Source: Polyangium spumosum
GTDB lineage: Bacteria > Myxococcota_A > Polyangia > Polyangiales > Polyangiaceae
Assembly: GCF_009649845.1 (NCBI RefSeq)
Contig: NZ_WJIE01000017.1
Span: forward strand, 109,398 to 173,397
Reading direction: 5' to 3'
Length of the DNA: 64,000 nt
The position numbers were made by a program, and so were the translations under genes. Below are positions 59,708 to 64,000 of the stretch, in pieces (position 1 is the first letter of the stretch; every line of letters begins with the position of its first letter). A model generated the notes under the pieces. The model saw nothing but the letters and a program-made list of their open reading frames with translations. It was not told the origin of the DNA and made no database searches.

Positions 59708-60832
59708 ATGTTCGGGATCCTGGCCCTCGCCTTGCTGATGGTGGTCCACGAAGGAGGGCACTTCCTCGCGGCGCGTACGTTCGGGATGCGCGTGCTGAAG
59801 TTCTCGATCGGCTTCGGGCCGACGTTCTTCAAGATCTCCCCGAAGGACGGCTACTACTGGTTCACCTCGGCAGCCGAGAAGGTGAAGCTCCGTCTCTGGA
59901 AGCACGACGCGGAGAAGCAGGGGCCGACGGTCTACCAGGTCGCGATGATCCCGTTCCTGGCGTACGTGCAGATCGCCGGGATGAACCCGCTCGAGGAGAA
60001 CGACCCGAACGACAAGGGCAACTTCTCGAACGGGAGCCTGTTCGGCCGCATCGTCACGATCTTCAGCGGTCCCCTCGCGAACTACCTCTTCGCCTCGGTC
60101 TTCTTCTTCGGCGCGATCCTCTACGGCGGCAAACCGGCCTACGTGACGGTGAACGACGAGCCGCAGCTCGCGACGTACGTCGAGGCGCTGCCCGGAAGGC
60201 CCGCGCACGCGGCCGGCATGAAGCCGGGCGACAAGGTCGTCGAGGTCGCAGGCACGCCCGTCGCGACGTGGAACCAGATGGCGGAGCAGATCTCGAAGCG
60301 CCCGGGCGAGCCGATCACCGTGGTCGTCGAGCGCAAGATCGACGAGAACCACGAGGAGCGCGCGACGCTGCAGCTCACGCCGGCAAACGAGGACGGCAAG
60401 GGCAAGATCGGCGTCGCGCCGCACAAGCTGCCGGTGCCGATCAAGGAAGCGGCGATGAGCGCGCTGACCGAGCCGCCGAAGGTGGTGAAGAGCATCGGCG
60501 CAGGTCTGTCGCAGCTCTTCCGCGGCAACACCGAGGACCTCGGCGGCCCGCTGCGGATGATGAAGGAGACGGAGGACGCCGCGAAGCAAGGGCTCGCCGC
60601 GTACCTGTCGCTCCTCGGGATCCTGTCGGCGTACATCGGGATCTTCAACCTCTTGCCGTTCCCGGCGCTCGACGGCGGCAGGCTCGTGTTCCTCGCCTAC
60701 GAGGCGGTGACGCGGCGCAAGCCAAACGCGATGGTCGAGGTCTACACGAACGCCTTCGGCATCCTCTCGCTGCTCGGGCTCGCGCTGTACATCACGGTCT
60801 TCAAAGACGTGCCGCACATGCTGTCGAAGTGA
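59708..60832 (+). CDS. rseP: Site-2 intramembrane metalloprotease, RseP type
   Basis: 374 aa from the ATG at 59708. The zinc motif HEGGH is at residues 14-18 in the first helix, and the third ligand Asp is in PFPALDGGRL near 320. One PDZ domain (about 155-220; RPAHAAGMKPGDKVVEV) sits between. M50 proteases of this type cut anti-sigma factors in the inner membrane after a first periplasmic cut. The spacing around the PDZ and the final helix (LGLALYITVF) fit; only one PDZ is present where E. coli RseP has two. A lipoprotein gene follows after five bases. Confidence 0.94.
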   Translation: MFGILALALLMVVHEGGHFLAARTFGMRVLKFSIGFGPTFFKISPKDGYYWFTSAAEKVKLRLWKHDAEKQGPTVYQVAMIPFLAYVQIAGMNPLEENDPNDKGNFSNGSLFGRIVTIFSGPLANYLFASVFFFGAILYGGKPAYVTVNDEPQLATYVEALPGRPAHAAGMKPGDKVVEVAGTPVATWNQMAEQISKRPGEPITVVVERKIDENHEERATLQLTPANEDGKGKIGVAPHKLPVPIKEAAMSALTEPPKVVKSIGAGLSQLFRGNTEDLGGPLRMMKETEDAAKQGLAAYLSLLGILSAYIGIFNLLPFPALDGGRLVFLAYEAVTRRKPNAMVEVYTNAFGILSLLGLALYITVFKDVPHMLSK

Positions 60833-60837
60833 TCACG

Positions 60838-61557
60838 ATGAAACACTCGCGGTTCGTCGCCACGCTCGTGCTCACGCTGCTCGTCGGCGCCGCGGGCTGC
60901 GTGACCCCGCACGTGAGCCTCGCCGAGGGGCCACGCGAGTACGTCGCGACGGACTACGAGGGCGTGCTGCGGAAGTGGACGCGGACCGAGGATCTGTTCG
61001 CGGTGAGCGAGCTCGAGAACTACCTGACCGCGACGGCGACGTTCGAGTCGTGGGACTTTCGCTGGGCCTACGTCGTGCGGTACGTGCAGGACTACCGGCT
61101 CACGATCGATCAACGAAAGAAGCTGCTCGAACGGACGCTCGAGGAGACGCGGCAGCGGCACCAGTTTTTCGTGGCGCTCTACGGCGGGGAGCGGCGCTTC
61201 AACGATCTGACGAAGCCCAACAGCGCGTGGATCGTGCGGCTGATCGACGATACGGGCAACGAGACGGCGCCGGAGGAGATCACGGCGATCACGAAGCCGA
61301 CGGCGCTCGAGCGGACGTACTTCCCGTACATGACGGTGCACCGGCAGGGGTTCCGGATCCGGTTCCCACGCTCGACGCCGGAGGGGAGGCCGACGATCTC
61401 ACCGCAAGCGAAGTGGTTCGGGATCCGCTTCGCAGGCGCGCAGGGCAACAGCGAGCTCGTGTGGCAGGTGGAGGAGACAGGGCCCGCGGAGGGGACAAAC
61501 GCCGCAGAGCCGGCGAGCCCCGCGCCGCCGCCGCAGACGACGACGGCGGGGCGCTGA
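60838..61557 (+). CDS. Lipoprotein of unknown function
   Basis: 239 aa from the ATG at 60838. It has a lipoprotein signal with anchor cysteine at LLVGAAGCVT. The mature part is soluble, mixed alpha/beta, with aromatic residues in the middle (FESWDFRWAYVVRYVQDYR) and an acidic Pro/Ala-rich C-terminus. It is nearly coupled to rseP (five bases) and may be a partner in envelope stress or assembly, which is inference. No known family. Confidence 0.78.
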   Translation: MKHSRFVATLVLTLLVGAAGCVTPHVSLAEGPREYVATDYEGVLRKWTRTEDLFAVSELENYLTATATFESWDFRWAYVVRYVQDYRLTIDQRKKLLERTLEETRQRHQFFVALYGGERRFNDLTKPNSAWIVRLIDDTGNETAPEEITAITKPTALERTYFPYMTVHRQGFRIRFPRSTPEGRPTISPQAKWFGIRFAGAQGNSELVWQVEETGPAEGTNAAEPASPAPPPQTTTAGR

Positions 61558-61560
61558 AGG

Positions 61561-64000
61561 TCAGCGGGAGAGGAGGTCGTGGACGAGCGGGTTCTCGGCC
61601 GCGAGGTCGAGCGCGAGCTTGCGATCGCCGACGAGGAGGATGCCGCCCGAGGGCAACACGCGCGAGGTGAGCGGCGCCGGCACGCCGGCCCAGAGCGCGT
61701 CGGCGAAGAGGAGCTCGCCCGCGCGCGCTTCACCCACAGGACCCGGAGGGTCTCCCTCCACGATCTCGACGCCACCCGCGACCACGAACATGAGCCCAGG
61801 CATGGGCTCGTTCTCCTGCGTGATCACCTCGCCGGGCGCGAGGACACGCAGGTCGAGGCGCGTGACGAGGTCGTCGCGTGTCTTCGCGTCGAGACCGGAG
61901 AGCGCGCCGAGCGCGAGGCCGAGGCGCGCCTGCAAACGATCGGCGCTGTCCTTGCAGTCGTCGAGGACCCACGGGCACGAGCGCAGCGCTTGCTCGAAGG
62001 TGGCCGCGTCCCAGGAGGCGATCTTCGCGCCACCAGCACCAGCGACGACACGCACGGCGAAACCGTCGGCGAGTGAGCCACGCGAGGTCAAGAAGGAGCG
62101 CGAGCCCGCGACGTGACCCGCCACGCTCGCATCCGCGGCGTAGACGGAGACGTCCCCCGCGAGGACGAGCATCACGCCGAGCGCGCGCGCCTCGCCGGCC
62201 GCGAGTTGCTCGATCTTCGCGGCGCGCGAGAGAGAGCGTTGCACGTCCTCGGGCAGGTCCATGAGCGGCTCGATCGCGTCGAGCGCGACGTCCGCGATGC
62301 GCGCCGGCCCCGAGGAGAGCGGCGCAGGCTCGACGGGCGGCGCGACCTTCGGCGCCTCGGCCGCAGGCTGCGCCGCGTCGGGCTTGAGCGCGGCGAGCGC
62401 AGCGCGGCCCGCGGACGTCGCCGGTGCAGCGGGGCGCGGCGGCGCGGGAGGCGCCATCGTGGTGCCGGTCTTCTTCGCCTCGGGGACGGCGGGGACCGTC
62501 TTCGCCGGCGGAGGCGCGGCCGGGGCGGCGTCCTTGTCGAGCGTCGGTTGCGTCGCGGCCGCGGGCTGCGGCCTGGGCTGCACGCGGAGCGAGCTCGCCG
62601 CGATGGGGCTCTGGAGCGTGTCCGAGAGCGCGCGCCGCGCCGCAGGGTTGATGCCTCCCGGCGTGGGCTTGTTCGGGGCGGGCGCAGAGACCTCGACCTT
62701 GATGACGGGCGCTTGCAGCTTCGCCTCGGGGCGCGGCTCGGCAGCCGGCGGAGAGGGCGTGGTGGCAGGGCCCGCCGGCTTCGGCGCGGGCGGCGGCACG
62801 GAAGCCCTGGGAGGCACGCTCGGCGTGCGTGGCGCCTGCTTCTGGGGGACGGCGGTGGCCTGCGTGGCGAGTTGCCCCGGCTGCGGCGCGGGCGCGGCGT
62901 CGGGCTCGCCCGAGGCCTCGGCGGGAGCAGGCGCGGGCGAGACCGCGGTGGGGGGCTCGGAGGCGACGGCGGCCGGCGGAGGCGCCTGGGGCGCAGGCGG
63001 CGCCGGAGGAGCCGGCGGCGGCACCGAAGGAGCCGGCGGCGGCATCGGAGGACGCGCCGAGGCCGGAGGAGGCACAGGCGGCGCGACGGCCGGGTTCGCA
63101 GGGGAGGAGGCGCGCGGAGGCGGCGGCGGCGCCTTGGCGGGCGGAGCGGCAGCCGAAGGCGGCGCGGCGGCGAGCGCGGTGCCGCCGGGGAGCGGCGGCG
63201 GGACGGCGCGTTTTTTCCCGAGGGTCTGCTCGAGCGGCGCGGCGGAGGTGATGACGTCGTCATCCTCGAGCAGCGCGGCGACGCGCGGGCGCGCCGCGAG
63301 GGTGGTCGATGACTCGTTCACCGTCGGCTTGCGCCGCAGCGCAGGGTCCTCGCCACGAGGGGCGTTCGCGTTTCGCTGATCTCCCTCCGACCAGGGATCG
63401 AGCATCGGAGAGCGGAGCTGGGCCGAGGCCTTGCGCGGCGGCGCGGCGGCCTTGCCGGGCGGCGGCGGCGTGGAAGAACGCGCGCTCGTGGCGCCCATCG
63501 GCGGCGGCGTCACCGAGCGAGGCGGCGGGCGCACCGAGGGCGGGCGCGAAGGCGGCGCGAGGCCGTCACCTTCGGGGAGCGGCGCCGGCGGGAGGGGCGA
63601 GACGGGCGGCGGGAGCGGCGCCGCGACCGGCGGCGGGACACTCGGCGAGGGAGACGCCACGAACGGCGCGGTCGCAGGCACGAGGGGGGGCGGCGGCGGC
63701 CGGAAGGAGCCCGTCTGCGCATCCTTCACGGGCGGCGGCGGCGCGAGGGAGGGCGGCCGTGTGGTGTTTGGCGCGGCCGAAGGAGGCTGCGGCGTCGTTT
63801 GCAGCGGCGGCATGGGCGGCGGCGCCATGGGCGGCAGCGGCGCGGGCGGAGGCGCCATCGCGGGCCGGACGTGCGCGGGCGGCGGCGTGCCCGTGTTGGC
63901 GTCGAAGTCGATGTCGAACGACGCGAGCGGCGCGCGTGGCGGGGGCGGCGGCTCGAGCCCGGCGGGCACGGGCGGCGCGGGCGCGGCGGGCGCGGGCGCG
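61561..64000 (-). CDS. Proline-rich protein with cNMP-binding-like domains, partial
   Basis: The frame is open to the window edge on its 5' side, so the N-terminus is missing; the first in-frame GTG is at 63969. At least 800 residues are visible. The first 550 or so are a low-complexity Pro/Ala/Gly region with many PPP runs, likely disordered. The last 250 hold two cyclic-nucleotide-binding-like folds: a first (LEQLAAGEARALGVMLVLAGDVSVY) and a second (RLDLRVLAPGEVITQENEPMPGLMFVVAGGVEIVEG), the second matching the CAP/Crp beta-roll best. No HTH follows. Probably a regulator or scaffold; ligand binding is uncertain. Confidence 0.75.
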   Translation of the reverse strand, partial: APAPAAPAPPVPAGLEPPPPPRAPLASFDIDFDANTGTPPPAHVRPAMAPPPAPLPPMAPPPMPPLQTTPQPPSAAPNTTRPPSLAPPPPVKDAQTGSFRPPPPPLVPATAPFVASPSPSVPPPVAAPLPPPVSPLPPAPLPEGDGLAPPSRPPSVRPPPRSVTPPPMGATSARSSTPPPPGKAAAPPRKASAQLRSPMLDPWSEGDQRNANAPRGEDPALRRKPTVNESSTTLAARPRVAALLEDDDVITSAAPLEQTLGKKRAVPPPLPGGTALAAAPPSAAAPPAKAPPPPPRASSPANPAVAPPVPPPASARPPMPPPAPSVPPPAPPAPPAPQAPPPAAVASEPPTAVSPAPAPAEASGEPDAAPAPQPGQLATQATAVPQKQAPRTPSVPPRASVPPPAPKPAGPATTPSPPAAEPRPEAKLQAPVIKVEVSAPAPNKPTPGGINPAARRALSDTLQSPIAASSLRVQPRPQPAAATQPTLDKDAAPAAPPPAKTVPAVPEAKKTGTTMAPPAPPRPAAPATSAGRAALAALKPDAAQPAAEAPKVAPPVEPAPLSSGPARIADVALDAIEPLMDLPEDVQRSLSRAAKIEQLAAGEARALGVMLVLAGDVSVYAADASVAGHVAGSRSFLTSRGSLADGFAVRVVAGAGGAKIASWDAATFEQALRSCPWVLDDCKDSADRLQARLGLALGALSGLDAKTRDDLVTRLDLRVLAPGEVITQENEPMPGLMFVVAGGVEIVEGDPPGPVGEARAGELLFADALWAGVPAPLTSRVLPSGGILLVGDRKLALDLAAENPLVHDLLSR

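Noticed and set aside
57893..60832. 979-codon frame joined to the RseP-type protease
   Set aside because: The protease starts at 59708; the upstream part is antisense to the TonB receptor and out of frame with the 59004 gene.

Overview
The window is very GC-rich, densely coded chromosomal DNA. Its content points to a large-genome myxobacterium of the Polyangiales type (Sorangium, Polyangium or Minicystis relatives). The signs are eukaryote-like Ser/Thr kinases fused to ATPase, WD40 and GAF/STAS modules, an FHA-sigma54 activator, many lipoproteins (two with formylglycine-generating-enzyme-like domains), a surface subtilase with FG-GAP-like repeats, and GGCGAAG-type tandem repeats between genes. 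This assignment is inference from gene content. I found no rRNA, tRNA, CRISPR array, insertion sequence or phage genes.

Layout. 0-5 kb: a giant kinase-like/AAA/GAF/STAS signalling protein whose kinase domain looks degenerate. 5-9 kb: a lipoprotein with an FGE-like fold, the TCA-cycle pair sucC-sucD and a secreted DUF4360-like protein. 9-15 kb: a PP2C-like phosphatase, proline iminopeptidase, a secreted small protein with a strong terminator, a polyphosphate-glucokinase-like ROK protein behind fumC, a fatty-acid desaturase and a small lipoprotein. 15.3-18.1 kb: an accessory-looking stretch with two uncharacterised genes, a 21-bp satellite array and a frameshifted Rpn/PD-(D/E)XK-type gene. 18.1-26.1 kb: an FGE-like lipoprotein translationally coupled to an M28-PDZ peptidase, an MscS channel, an alpha/beta hydrolase and the surface subtilase. 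26.3-32.3 kb: a two-gene operon of a WD40 hybrid Ser/Thr kinase and an FHA-sigma54 activator, joined by an ATGA overlap.

32.4-44.5 kb: an M15/LAS-type peptidase, an unknown protein, then a seven-gene operon. It comprises GlgE maltosyltransferase, a TreS-maltokinase fusion, a HAD phosphatase and a complete ABC sugar importer (ATPase, TAT-type lipoprotein binding protein, two permeases). Together these could import a maltose/trehalose-type sugar and turn trehalose into maltose-1-phosphate and alpha-glucan. 44.5-48.2 kb: a small protein, thiol peroxidase, a short-chain dehydrogenase and a membrane-anchored TolB-like propeller protein. 48.3-52.7 kb: a Ser/Thr kinase-AAA gene that ends early and overlaps by GTGA an N-terminally short MgtA-type ATPase; the junction looks like an old deletion. 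52.6-56.8 kb: a two-gene ATPase/TPR cassette of unknown function, an exact-period 43-bp palindromic repeat array and another unknown gene. 56.8-64 kb: a TonB-dependent receptor, a small outer-membrane protein, an RseP-type M50 protease, a lipoprotein and the C-terminal part of a proline-rich cNMP-binding-like protein running off the window.

Best candidates for undescribed biology are the ATPase/TPR cassette with its neighbouring hairpin array (52.5-56.8 kb), the kinase/MgtA junction, and the 15.3-18.1 kb repeat island with the broken nuclease-like gene.
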